Part shown: positions 44,966 to 52,090 of the stretch, in pieces
Numbering within the stretch: position 1 is the first letter of the stretch
How the letters are laid out: every line of letters begins with the position of its first letter
Made by a program: the position numbers and the translations under genes
Notes under the pieces: model-generated
Database searches by the model: none
What the model was told of the DNA's origin: nothing
Seen by the model: only the letters and a program-made list of their open reading frames with translations
Source of the DNA: Magnetococcales bacterium
GTDB lineage: Bacteria; Pseudomonadota; Magnetococcia; Magnetococcales; UBA8363
DNA length: 52,090 bases
Direction of reading: 5' to 3'
Assembly: GCA_015228815.1 (NCBI GenBank)
Contig: JADGCV010000030.1
Location: 1-52,090 of the forward strand

Positions 44966-45682
44966 TTACCGGTCGGGAATGTTTGCGGGAATCTTGTCGC
45001 GGTCGATGACCAGGTTACCGTTTTCAAGATGGAAACAACGGTCCGACTGTTTGGCCAGATCACCATTGTGCGTTACCATGAGGCAGGTCAGGCTCATGGT
45101 CCGGTTGAGGGTCTTCAAGAGTGAGAAGACCTGCGTTGCCGTTGCCTGATCCAGATTGCCCGTCGGTTCGTCCGCCAGCAACAGCACGGGGTTGGTGACG
45201 ATGGCTCGGGCGATGGCGACCCGTTGCTGCTCCCCACCGGAGAGTTGACCCGGACGATGGTGCAGTCGGTGGGTGAGTCCCACCTGGGAAAGGGATTCTT
45301 CCGCCCGCGCCAGGGACTGGTTCCGGGGCAGGCGTCCGATCAACAACGGCATGGCGACATTTTCGATGGCGGAAAACTCGGGCAGCAGTCGGTGAAATTG
45401 ATAGATGAAGCCGATTTTTCGATTGCGGTGTCGTGACAATTCCCTGGATCCCAGGGAGAACACATCCACGCCATCGAGAAAAACGTGACCACTTGTGGGA
45501 CGATCAAGGGATCCGAGAATTTGAATCAAGGTGCTTTTTCCCGAACCCGAAACCCCCAACAGGGCAGACATCTCTCCGGAATGAAGTGTCAGGTCCACTC
45601 CTTTCAACACCTCGGTCAGACGTGATCCCGAGGAAAAGCTTTTGGTCAATCCCTGGGCCTCCAGGAGGGGATGATCATTCAT
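44966..45682 (-). CDS. lolD: Lipoprotein-releasing system ATP-binding protein
   Basis: 238 aa ABC ATPase that powers LolCE release of outer-membrane lipoproteins to LolA. Walker [10 protein letters not shown], the signature [14 protein letters not shown], Walker [13 protein letters not shown] and the switch His in MVTHNGDLA are present. It overlaps the lolC/E end by 8 bp, confirming an operon. MacB-type ATPases are similar, but the adjacent LolC/E-type permease decides the call. Confidence 0.92.
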   Translation of the reverse strand: MNDHPLLEAQGLTKSFSSGSRLTEVLKGVDLTLHSGEMSALLGVSGSGKSTLIQILGSLDRPTSGHVFLDGVDVFSLGSRELSRHRNRKIGFIYQFHRLLPEFSAIENVAMPLLIGRLPRNQSLARAEESLSQVGLTHRLHHRPGQLSGGEQQRVAIARAIVTNPVLLLADEPTGNLDQATATQVFSLLKTLNRTMSLTCLMVTHNGDLAKQSDRCFHLENGNLVIDRDKIPANIPDR

Positions 45683-46922
45683 AGCGCAAGGACTCCACCG
45701 GATCGACCCCCGCCGCGCGCCACGCGGGATACAAGGCGGCGCCGAGGCTCAAGAGCAGGCTGATGGCGACGATCCAGCCGACATCATTCCACAGAACGAC
45801 CGAGGGGACATGATCGATGTAGTAGACATCGCCATGAAGGATTTGGATCGAAAATATTTTTTCGATCTGTCCCAAAACCGCCTCCAGATTGAAGGCCAGA
45901 AGCAATCCCAATCCCATTCCCGACAAGGTTCCGGTAATCCCGATGACCCCGCCGTTGATCAGGAAAATGGCGATGATGCCCGCCGAGGTCGCCCCCATGG
46001 TTTTCAGAATGGCAATCTCTTTTCCTTTTTCCATCACCACCATGATCAGGGAGGAAATGATGTTGAAGGCGGCAACGACCACGACAAGAAACAGGATGGT
46101 GAACATGGTGGCCTTTTCGACCTGTAATGCCTTGAAGAAGTTGCGGTTCATCTGCATCCAATCCTGCACGACGAAGGTTGGATCCAGTTGACGGGACAAT
46201 TCATGGCCGATTTCGAAAGCCAGATTGGCGTCGGGGGTCATGAGGTCGATGCCGCTGACCTCATCGGATTGCATCCTCATGAGGGTTTGGGCATCTTCGA
46301 GATGGATGTAGGCCAGGGACGAATCGTATTCATGCATTCCCGAATCGAACAATCCCACCACCTTGAACCGCTTCATTCGTGGCAGAGTGCCCATGGCGGT
46401 GACATTGCCCGCGGAGGTGATGACGGCGACGTGGTCTCCCGGTTCGACGCCAAGATTCAATGCCAGGTTCTTGCCGAGTATGATTCCGAACGCGGCCAGA
46501 TCTTCCAGTCGGCCATGGATCAGGTTGCGGTGGAGGGCGGAAACATTTTTTTCAAAAGTGGGATCGATCCCTCTCAGGGCCGCTCCCAGGGAGGTTCTCG
46601 CCCCTTGAATCATGGCATGAGCGGCGATGAATGGCGCCGCTCCGGTGATTCGTGGATGGGCGCGGACCTTTTCCAGAAGGGGGGGATAGCGGGTGATCGA
46701 TCCCGAATAGGAACGGATATTGATTTGTCCCGTCACACCAAGAATCTGTTTTTGCAATTCTTCCCGAAATCCGGTCATCACCGCCAATACCACGATCAAT
46801 GCCGCGACGCCCAGGGCGATCCCTCCCATGGAAAGAAAGGTGATGACCGAAATGAAGTGCTGCGACCGTTTGGCCCGGAGATAGCGTAGCCCAATGAACC
46901 ATTCATAACGATGAATACGCAT
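45675..46922 (-). CDS. lolC: Lipoprotein-releasing system transmembrane protein LolC/LolE
   Basis: 415 aa. N-terminal YEWFIGLRYLRAKRSQHFISVITFLS leads to the first helix; a periplasmic MacB_PCD-like domain (about 50-250) and three C-terminal helices (around 270, 320 and 380) complete the FtsX fold. Only one LolC/E gene is present, suggesting a homodimeric (LolF-like) arrangement instead of an E. coli-style LolC/LolE pair. It starts 5 bp after the lysS stop and overlaps lolD. Confidence 0.9.
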   Translation of the reverse strand: MRIHRYEWFIGLRYLRAKRSQHFISVITFLSMGGIALGVAALIVVLAVMTGFREELQKQILGVTGQINIRSYSGSITRYPPLLEKVRAHPRITGAAPFIAAHAMIQGARTSLGAALRGIDPTFEKNVSALHRNLIHGRLEDLAAFGIILGKNLALNLGVEPGDHVAVITSAGNVTAMGTLPRMKRFKVVGLFDSGMHEYDSSLAYIHLEDAQTLMRMQSDEVSGIDLMTPDANLAFEIGHELSRQLDPTFVVQDWMQMNRNFFKALQVEKATMFTILFLVVVVAAFNIISSLIMVVMEKGKEIAILKTMGATSAGIIAIFLINGGVIGITGTLSGMGLGLLLAFNLEAVLGQIEKIFSIQILHGDVYYIDHVPSVVLWNDVGWIVAISLLLSLGAALYPAWRAAGVDPVESLRYE

Positions 46923-46927
46923 GGCAT

Positions 46928-48421
46928 CTACCCTGAATCCCTGGAGCGCATCTGCGGAAACAGGATGACATCGCGAATCGCGGCGGAATCGGTCAGGAGC
47001 ATCACCAGGCGATCGATCCCAATCCCCGCGCCGCCGGTCGGGGGCATTCCGTATTCCAGGGCGCGGATGTAATCATCATCGAAGTGCATGGCCTCCAGAT
47101 CGCCCGCATCCTTGGCGCGCACCTGGGAATGGAAACGTTCCGCCTGGTCCTGGGGATCGTTCAATTCCGAGAAGGCGTTGGCAATCTCCCAGCCACCGAT
47201 GAACAGTTCGAATCGTTCCGCGACCAGGGGGTTATGCACGGAGCGCCGCGACAGGGGGGACACGGAAACCGGGTAATCCTTGATGAAGGTCGGTTGAATC
47301 AGTTTTTCCTCGACGGCTTCCTCGAACAGTTCCAACAGAAGAACGCCCTCGTCCCATTCCTTCGTCGTATCCAGACCGAATCGGGCCGCCAATTCCATCA
47401 AACCGTCGCGGCTTGTGACCTGATCGGCGCTGACGCCCGCGTGGCGCACCAATGCTTCGCCCAGGGTCAGCCGCGGCCAGGGAGGGGTGAAATCGATTCG
47501 GCGCCCCTGATGTTCGACCACAAGGCTTGAATCATTGACCTCGGCGACAACCTGGCCAATCAAACGTTCGATGAAGGACATCAGTTCATCATAATCGGTG
47601 AAGGCCTGGTAGAATTCCATCATGGTGAATTCAGGATTGTGCCGGGTCGATAGACCTTCATTGCGAAAGTTGCGGTTGATTTCGAACACCTTGTCGAATC
47701 CACCGACGATCAGCCTTTTCAGATACAGTTCGGGGGCGATCCTCAGGTACAGGTTGCGGTCGAGGGCATTGTGATGGGTGACGAACGGCCTTGCCACGGC
47801 ACCTCCCGGGATGGGGTGCATCATGGGTGTTTCGACCTCCAGAAACCCTTGTTCTTCCATGCGGTCGCGCAGGATGCGCATGATGCGGGAACGTTTCTTG
47901 AACAGGGTCCGGACTTCGGGATTGACGATCAGGTCCAGATAGCGTTGGCGGTAGCGGGTTTCGATGTCTTCAAGGCCATGCCATTTTTCGGGCAGTGGCC
48001 GCAGTCCCTTGGCCAACAGTTGAAATCGGGCCACCCGTACCGTCAATTCACCGGTTTTGGTGCGAAACATCGCCCCTTCGACCCCGATCCAATCGCCGAC
48101 ATCGAATTTGCGGAAGACCTGGGCATACAGTTGTTCTCCCACTTCGTCGCGCTGTACAGCGACCTGCATGTCGGCGGTGGCATCGCGCAGTGTGGCGAAG
48201 ACCAGTTTGCCAAAATGACGATAAAGGATGATCCGTCCGGCGACACGGACCTGGGTGGCGGCCAGGGTTTCGCTGTTTTGCTCCGGACCATGCCGGGACA
48301 GGACCTCGGCCAGTGATTGTTGTGGCCGGAATTCGTTGGGATAGGGTTCGATGCCCATCTGAACAAGCGTCGCGAGTTTTTCCCGGCGCACGAGAATCTG
48401 GGCGTTTTCTTCCTTGGACAT
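46928..48421 (-). CDS. lysS: Lysyl-tRNA synthetase, class II
   Basis: 497 aa. N-terminal OB fold for anticodon binding (about 55-165), then the class II core: motif 2 FRNEGLSTRHNPEFTMMEFY and motif 3 GGAGIGIDRLVMLLT. Length and motif spacing are standard. A GGGA ribosome site precedes the ATG. It follows prfB by 51 bp, the same order as in E. coli prfB-lysS, and leads into lolC with 5 bp between them. Confidence 0.96.
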   Translation of the reverse strand: MSKEENAQILVRREKLATLVQMGIEPYPNEFRPQQSLAEVLSRHGPEQNSETLAATQVRVAGRIILYRHFGKLVFATLRDATADMQVAVQRDEVGEQLYAQVFRKFDVGDWIGVEGAMFRTKTGELTVRVARFQLLAKGLRPLPEKWHGLEDIETRYRQRYLDLIVNPEVRTLFKKRSRIMRILRDRMEEQGFLEVETPMMHPIPGGAVARPFVTHHNALDRNLYLRIAPELYLKRLIVGGFDKVFEINRNFRNEGLSTRHNPEFTMMEFYQAFTDYDELMSFIERLIGQVVAEVNDSSLVVEHQGRRIDFTPPWPRLTLGEALVRHAGVSADQVTSRDGLMELAARFGLDTTKEWDEGVLLLELFEEAVEEKLIQPTFIKDYPVSVSPLSRRSVHNPLVAERFELFIGGWEIANAFSELNDPQDQAERFHSQVRAKDAGDLEAMHFDDDYIRALEYGMPPTGGAGIGIDRLVMLLTDSAAIRDVILFPQMRSRDSG

Positions 48422-48472
48422 GGACTTCCCTTTTGTAAAATAAATCGGTCCGCTTGATCGGGGTTGGACGGA

Positions 48473-49574
48473 TCAGCCGGAGATCCTTTGCGCCAGTGCG
48501 GCACGGATAAACTCATCAAGGTTGCCATCCAGAACGGCGTCGGCATTGCTTTTTTCGACGTTGGTCCTGAGATCCTTGACCATCCGGTAGGGATGCAGGA
48601 CGTAGGAGCGGATCTGATGGCCCCAGCCGATGTCGCTCTTGGCATCATTGATCGCCTGGGCCTCGGCCTGACGTTTGTCCAGTTCCAGTTGATACAGCCG
48701 CGCCCGGAGCATTTTCATGGCCTCGTCCTTGTTGCGATGCTGCGACCGACCGCTTTGACATTGAACGACGATGCCGGTGGGATAATGGGTGATGCGGATG
48801 GCGGAGGAGGTCTTGTTGACATGCTGTCCTCCCGCTCCCGAGGCGCGGAAGGTGTCGATGCGCATATCCTTGTCGAAAAGCTCCACGGTGATGGAATCAT
48901 CGATTTCGGGATAGACGTACACCGAGCAGAAGGAGGTATGGCGCCGGGCGGCGGCATCAAATGGGCTGATCCGAACCAGGCGGTGAACGCCACCCTCGGT
49001 CTTCAGATAGCCATAGGCGAACTCACCTTCGATGCGGACACTGACCGATTTGCATCCCGCTTCCTCTCCTGCCTGATAATCCTGGATCTCCGTGGCATAT
49101 CCATGCGTTTCGCACCAGCGCAGGTACATGCGCAGGAGCATCTCGGCCCAGTCCTGGGATTCGGTGCCACCCGCTCCGGGATGGATTTCCAGAAAGGCAT
49201 TGTTGATGTCCGCCTCTTCGGAAAGCATTCGTTTCAGTTCAAGGTTTTCCACCCGGGCGAGAAGGTCTCGGGCCGCTTGATGGATTTCCTCCTGGACCGA
49301 CTGGTCCGATTCGGCGCTGGCGAGGGTGAAAAGTTCCCGGTTGTCGGCGAGTTCCCGTCCCAGGCTTTCCCATTCGCCGATGGTTTTTTCAAGGCGGCTT
49401 TTTTCCTGCATCAGGATGCGTGCCTGATCGGGTTTGTTCCACAACGACGGGTCTTCGCTCAGTGCCTGGACCTCTTCAAGCCGTTTCTTTCCGTTTTCGT
49501 AGTCAAAGATGCCCCCTTAGGAGAACCAGCTTCTCCTGGATGGCGTCGAAGATTTTTTCAATATTTTCATCCAT
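48473..49574 (-). CDS. prfB: Peptide chain release factor 2, with programmed +1 frameshift
   Basis: 366 aa when joined: codons 1-23 from ATG 49574 to CTT (49508-49506), then a +1 slip past T49505 into GAC TAC GAA and on to 48473. It releases peptides at UGA and UAA. The stop-codon-recognising SPF (RISPFDAA) and catalytic GGQ (GAGGQHVNKTSS) motifs are intact. The ribosomal slip regulates RF2 by its own activity, since low RF2 lets the CTT-TGA pause shift frame. It is followed by lysS. A frame without the shift would lack the first 42 residues. Confidence 0.95.
49502..49518 (-). promoter_or_regulatory. RF2 autoregulatory frameshift site
   Basis: The minus strand reads AAGGGGGCATCTTTGAC: a Shine-Dalgarno-like AGGGGG 3 nt before CTT, then the in-frame TGA followed by C. 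This is the canonical prfB shift site, with CAT in place of the more common TAT spacer codon. Confidence 0.95.
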
Positions 49575-49738
49575 GATGATCGCCGTTTCGTCTTGACATG
49601 AGCCAATCTTGACCTCCTACCATTGTGCGTGACGGAGTCTATCATTTCTTGCCGTGTTTCGTCATCCTGCGCTCTTGAAAAAAAGGAACGCCATCCCTAC
49701 ACTCCATTTTACGAGCCATTACGAAAGGAGTCATCAAG

Positions 49739-50035
49739 ATGCTGTATGCCATCATCGGAGAGGATGTTCCCGACAGTCTGCAAAAGCGTCTTTCGGTACG
49801 TCCGGCCCATCTGGAGCGGCTTGAATCGTTGCAGCGGGCGGGGCGGCTGCTTGTGGCGGGACCGTTTCCCCGCGAGGCGGGGGAGGGGTTCACGGGAAGT
49901 TTGATCGTCGCCGATTTTTCTTCTCTGGAGGAGGCGCAACGATGGGCCGACGCCGATCCCTATATTCAAGCCGGGGTCTATTCCTCTGTCGCGGTCAAAC
50001 CATTCAAGAAGGTTTTCGGTCCCGCAGCTGGATGA
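49739..50035 (+). CDS. YciI-like protein
   Basis: 98 aa, a small ferredoxin-like-fold protein of the YCII family. Typical marks are [10 protein letters not shown], the His in VRPAHLERL and a [11 protein letters not shown] segment. The family includes cyclic-ether or lactone lyases and many proteins of unknown role. AAAGGAG lies 10 nt before the ATG. It stands alone between prfB and the MntA/HepT pair. Confidence 0.85.
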   Translation: MLYAIIGEDVPDSLQKRLSVRPAHLERLESLQRAGRLLVAGPFPREAGEGFTGSLIVADFSSLEEAQRWADADPYIQAGVYSSVAVKPFKKVFGPAAG

Positions 50036-50057
50036 GGGGACGGATCCGTTCCGTGGA

Positions 50058-50372
50058 TCATCCGTGTTCCTCTTGCCGGTAGATGGGCACGCCAACCCGA
50101 CGAATGTGTTCCAGAAGTGGCGGATAACGTATGCCATCGAAGGCTTTGACATCGAACGTGTAGGGAATGGGCAGCTGGTCCAGGGCTTCGGCCACCGCTT
50201 CGGCACTGAGCCCGTCCGCCATACCCACCAGGGCCAGATCCACATCCGAATGGGGTCGAAAGTTGCCCTTGGCGCGGGAGCCAAAAACAATCACCTCTCG
50301 AATCTCCGGCACTTGCCGGAACACCGTGCGCATCAAGGCAATCTCCCGCACGCTCAAGCCTGTGTCGGTCAT
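50058..50372 (-). CDS. mntA: MntA-like minimal nucleotidyltransferase (antitoxin)
   Basis: 104 aa. The GSX10DXD motif is exact (VFGSRAKGNFRPHSDVDLAL), with a further Asp in FDVKAFD. In MntA/HepT systems this enzyme adds AMP to a tyrosine of the HEPN toxin and so silences it. Its start overlaps the HepT-like stop as ATGA. The length is typical. Confidence 0.85.
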   Translation of the reverse strand: MTDTGLSVREIALMRTVFRQVPEIREVIVFGSRAKGNFRPHSDVDLALVGMADGLSAEAVAEALDQLPIPYTFDVKAFDGIRYPPLLEHIRRVGVPIYRQEEHG

Positions 50373-50782
50373 GACGCCACCGACCGCATCAGGAAAAACT
50401 CATGCAGATGGTCGAACGCCACGAAATAACGTTCGGAAACCTGTGTCAGGGCTTCGTCGAAAATCTGGAAATCATACGTGTGGGAAAGCAAATTTCGATG
50501 GTGCAGGATGTCCATCCACACCTGGGCGTCATCCAGAATACCCACGGAAAACGCTTCCTTGAGCACCTTGCGGGGTGTCGCCTCCTTGATCACGACTCCC
50601 TGGCTTTCCAGATAATCCTTAAGGGTTTTCCATGCCAACTCGAAAGCGAACTCGAAGCGTTGGATCGCTCCCTCTTTTTCGAGTCGCGAAAGTGATGCCA
50701 TGCCCCGGTCCTGTACCTCCCGCAACAATACGAAGGCACGGTCAAAGTTGTCGAAACGCTGTTTCCAACGGATGTCTTCCAT
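50369..50782 (-). CDS. hepT: HepT-like HEPN toxin (HI0074 family)
   Basis: 137 aa helical HEPN protein. The ribonuclease/AMPylation motif RX4HXY is present as RNLLSHTY (R96, H101, Y103). The FEFAFELAWKTLKDYLE segment is typical of HI0074-type nucleotidyltransferase-substrate-binding proteins. In the paired MntA system the tyrosine is polyadenylylated and the RNase is thereby inactivated. Both genes look intact, unlike the decayed modules near 37 kb. Confidence 0.85.
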   Translation of the reverse strand: MEDIRWKQRFDNFDRAFVLLREVQDRGMASLSRLEKEGAIQRFEFAFELAWKTLKDYLESQGVVIKEATPRKVLKEAFSVGILDDAQVWMDILHHRNLLSHTYDFQIFDEALTQVSERYFVAFDHLHEFFLMRSVAS

Positions 50783-50860
50783 GTGCCTTTCCCATTGGCC
50801 ATGTAACCGGGCATTGTTTTTTGGGTGTTACCGGGAAATGTTCCGGTATGGAATGAGTTT

Positions 50861-51003
50861 TCATGATGTTGCAGTATCCGTCCGATTGTCCCCGATGCGC
50901 AATCTGGGATCAATGTAGGGACGGATTTTTTCGAGATAGAGAAAAATCACCGGGGTGATGTACAGGGTCAGCCATTGGGAAAGGACCAACCCGCCGACGA
51001 CGG
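50861..51003 (-). pseudogene. C-terminal remnant of an RND efflux transporter
   Basis: The minus frame reads VVGGLVLSQWLTLYITPVIF, then LYLEKIRPYIDPRLRI, and stops at 50861. This is the last transmembrane helix of AcrB/MdtB-type pumps (VxGGLxxSQxLTLYxTPVxYLYL). Everything upstream is missing, and the sequence breaks off exactly at a GC-rich direct repeat at 51001. About 46 codons remain, so no functional protein is expected. Confidence 0.75.
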
Positions 51004-51034
51004 AATCCCGGGGACAACCGGAATCCCGGGGACA
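51001..51034. repeat. Two direct 16-bp repeats at the pump remnant's breakpoint
   Basis: CGGAATCCCGGGGACA occurs at 51001-51016 and again at 51019-51034, 2 nt apart. GTATAT follows. The style recalls REP-like ends associated with Y1 (RAYT) transposases, but that is from memory. The adjacent gene remnant suggests an insertion or deletion occurred here. Confidence 0.7.
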
Positions 51035-51338
51035 GTATATTCATTTTCCTACCGCAATCTGGATTCCATGGACACCATACTCAATTCAGTCCTTCATCGT
51101 TTCCCCGGAGCAAATGATACCGAAAACGGAACATTCTCCATTTATGTTGTAGTGCAGCATGGAAAAATTCCGAATCCGTTTCGGTTGTCGATTGAGCGTG
51201 TTGGAAATGTTCACGACATTGATAATAAAAAATATTTTCCGATATGGTCAGAACCATGTCCAGGGCCAAGGAAGATAAGGTTCGCCTTGTATCGATTGGT
51301 TACCGGAAATCTGCGCAAACTTTTCTTGGAAAACGTTG
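51035..51338. other. Gap without a supported gene
   Basis: A 155-codon plus-strand frame crosses this stretch but begins inside the pump remnant and ends antisense to the Rpn gene, so I do not call it. I see no RNA gene here; a terminator for the leftward Rpn-type gene is not obvious. Confidence 0.5.
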
Positions 51339-52090
51339 TCACGTCTTGTCCGAGAAAACATCGCCCAAGGACTGGGCATCGAAGATACGAAGGCTCCATT
51401 CCTCCAATAAAGGCGGTTCGGCCATGGCTATTTTTTCGTTAGCCCATGCGGGCAGATCGCCAAAGCGGCGTTGTAGCTGGCGAGTTAATATTTTGGCCTC
51501 GCCTTCCTGCCGTCCTTCCTGCCGTCCTTCCCATTGACCAGCACCATAGGTGGAGAGTACAAAGCTTGCCTGGTCATGCAGTTCTTCCTGATAACGTTCG
51601 TAGGCCTTGCGCTCTGTCTCTGGCAATTGCAGGATGTCAAGTTTTTCTTTTGCTTTTTTCAGTCCACGAGCCGTAAAATCATCACGGATATCGGAATTTT
51701 TCAAAAAATAGACCCACTCGTCCAGGGTGTCGCGGGCGACATCATCAAAATTTCTCACCTTGATCAAATAGTGCTCTGGGAAAATAGCGGCTACCGAAGG
51801 GCGTTGAAACAATGCCTTCTGCCCCTCGTCCAAAGCCAGTTCTTCCTGGGTGTGCAACCCCCTGAAAGAAGTGTTGCCTACATAAACATAATCGCTGCCG
51901 TGCCCCAGATCAAAATAGAGAATGCTGATGGTGATGACCTTGATGACACTGGCGTAAGGTTTTCCTTCCGTCATGTGTTCGGTGATGGCCTTGGCGGTGC
52001 TGAAGAGTAACCTCTGTAGATAGTCCCACTCACGTTCATATTGCAATTCAACGATGACAATCTCATCCCGGGTGTTTTTGATCTTGAGAT
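51339..52090 (-). CDS. Rpn-family PD-(D/E)XK nuclease/putative transposase (partial)
   Basis: The 3' part (at least 250 codons) of a gene whose start lies beyond the right edge; the frame is open to 52090. Upstream residues read RDEIVIVELQYEREWD, where the E-x-Q fits the PD-(D/E)XK core, followed by HGSDYVYVGNTSFRGLH. A GRQEGRQEG hinge leads to a DUF4351-like C-terminal domain (LTRQLQRRFGDLPAW). Such proteins are recombination-promoting nucleases often in multicopy families. Composition is slightly lower in GC than the core genes. Confidence 0.8.
   Translation of the reverse strand, partial: LKIKNTRDEIVIVELQYEREWDYLQRLLFSTAKAITEHMTEGKPYASVIKVITISILYFDLGHGSDYVYVGNTSFRGLHTQEELALDEGQKALFQRPSVAAIFPEHYLIKVRNFDDVARDTLDEWVYFLKNSDIRDDFTARGLKKAKEKLDILQLPETERKAYERYQEELHDQASFVLSTYGAGQWEGRQEGRQEGEAKILTRQLQRRFGDLPAWANEKIAMAEPPLLEEWSLRIFDAQSLGDVFSDKT

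Noticed and set aside
44134-45066. 310-codon minus-strand frame overlapping the M50 protease and lolD
   Set aside because: It lies in another frame of two clear genes; its Pro/Arg/His-rich composition is that of an out-of-frame shadow.
50975-51442. 155-codon plus-strand frame
   Set aside because: It starts inside the RND remnant and repeats and ends antisense to the Rpn gene; no domain or ribosome site supports it.

Overview
The window is a chromosomal segment of a GC-rich, Gram-negative proteobacterium. LpxC, the Lol lipoprotein transporter and a division/wall cluster imply an outer membrane. An NtrYX-type two-component pair whose regulator lacks the GAFTGA loop, together with general sequence character, suggests an alphaproteobacterium-like lineage such as the Magnetococcia; this placement is impression only.

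Left part (1-18.9 kb, almost all on the minus strand): murC-murB-ddl-ftsQ-ftsA-ftsZ-lpxC is a compact part of the dcw cluster. Further along the same strand come a DUF4390 lipoprotein, ntrY-ntrX, galU, a large hybrid histidine kinase with a dead Hpt domain, a stand-alone Hpt protein and a DUF1015 protein. Translational overlaps link ntrY/ntrX, ddl/ftsQ and hpt/DUF1015.

Middle part (19-31 kb): a PaaK/CapK-type adenylate-forming enzyme and a large chemoreceptor lie on the plus strand. The receptor's 3' end looks frameshifted in an A7 run. A lower-GC island follows: two different LeuC-type large subunits, one LeuD-type small subunit, an intact-looking IS4-family element and a Sua5/YrdC-domain gene. 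prpE (propionyl-CoA synthetase) follows the island. The next block (30.8-35.6 kb, minus) is a signalling/secretion-like set: a protein with one FHA and two cyclic-nucleotide-binding-type domains, a single-domain cNMP protein, a GspE/PilB-type ATPase and a membrane-tethered coiled-coil protein with 33-bp tandem repeats.

Right part (35.7-52.1 kb): after a cell-wall amidase comes a cluster of decayed toxin-antitoxin modules: higB with a nonsense codon beside an intact higA, a hicA relic, relB with a truncated relE, and a frameshifted hicB fused to that relE. Next is a putative polyprenyl-phosphate sugar pathway: a nucleotidyltransferase/DPM1-like GT2 fusion, a DprE1-like FAD oxidase, a DprE2-like SDR and a convergent GT-C membrane glycosyltransferase. 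The tRNA-Val(GAC) gene and the prfB-lysS-lolC-lolD-M50 protease run are housekeeping; prfB keeps its +1 programmed frameshift. The window ends with a YciI-like gene, a MntA/HepT toxin-antitoxin pair, an RND-pump remnant cut by a GC-rich direct repeat, and an Rpn/PD-(D/E)XK gene running off the edge.

No rRNA gene, CRISPR array or prophage was seen. The least explained parts are the dual-leuC island, the FHA/cNMP/GspE block and the DprE-like sugar block.
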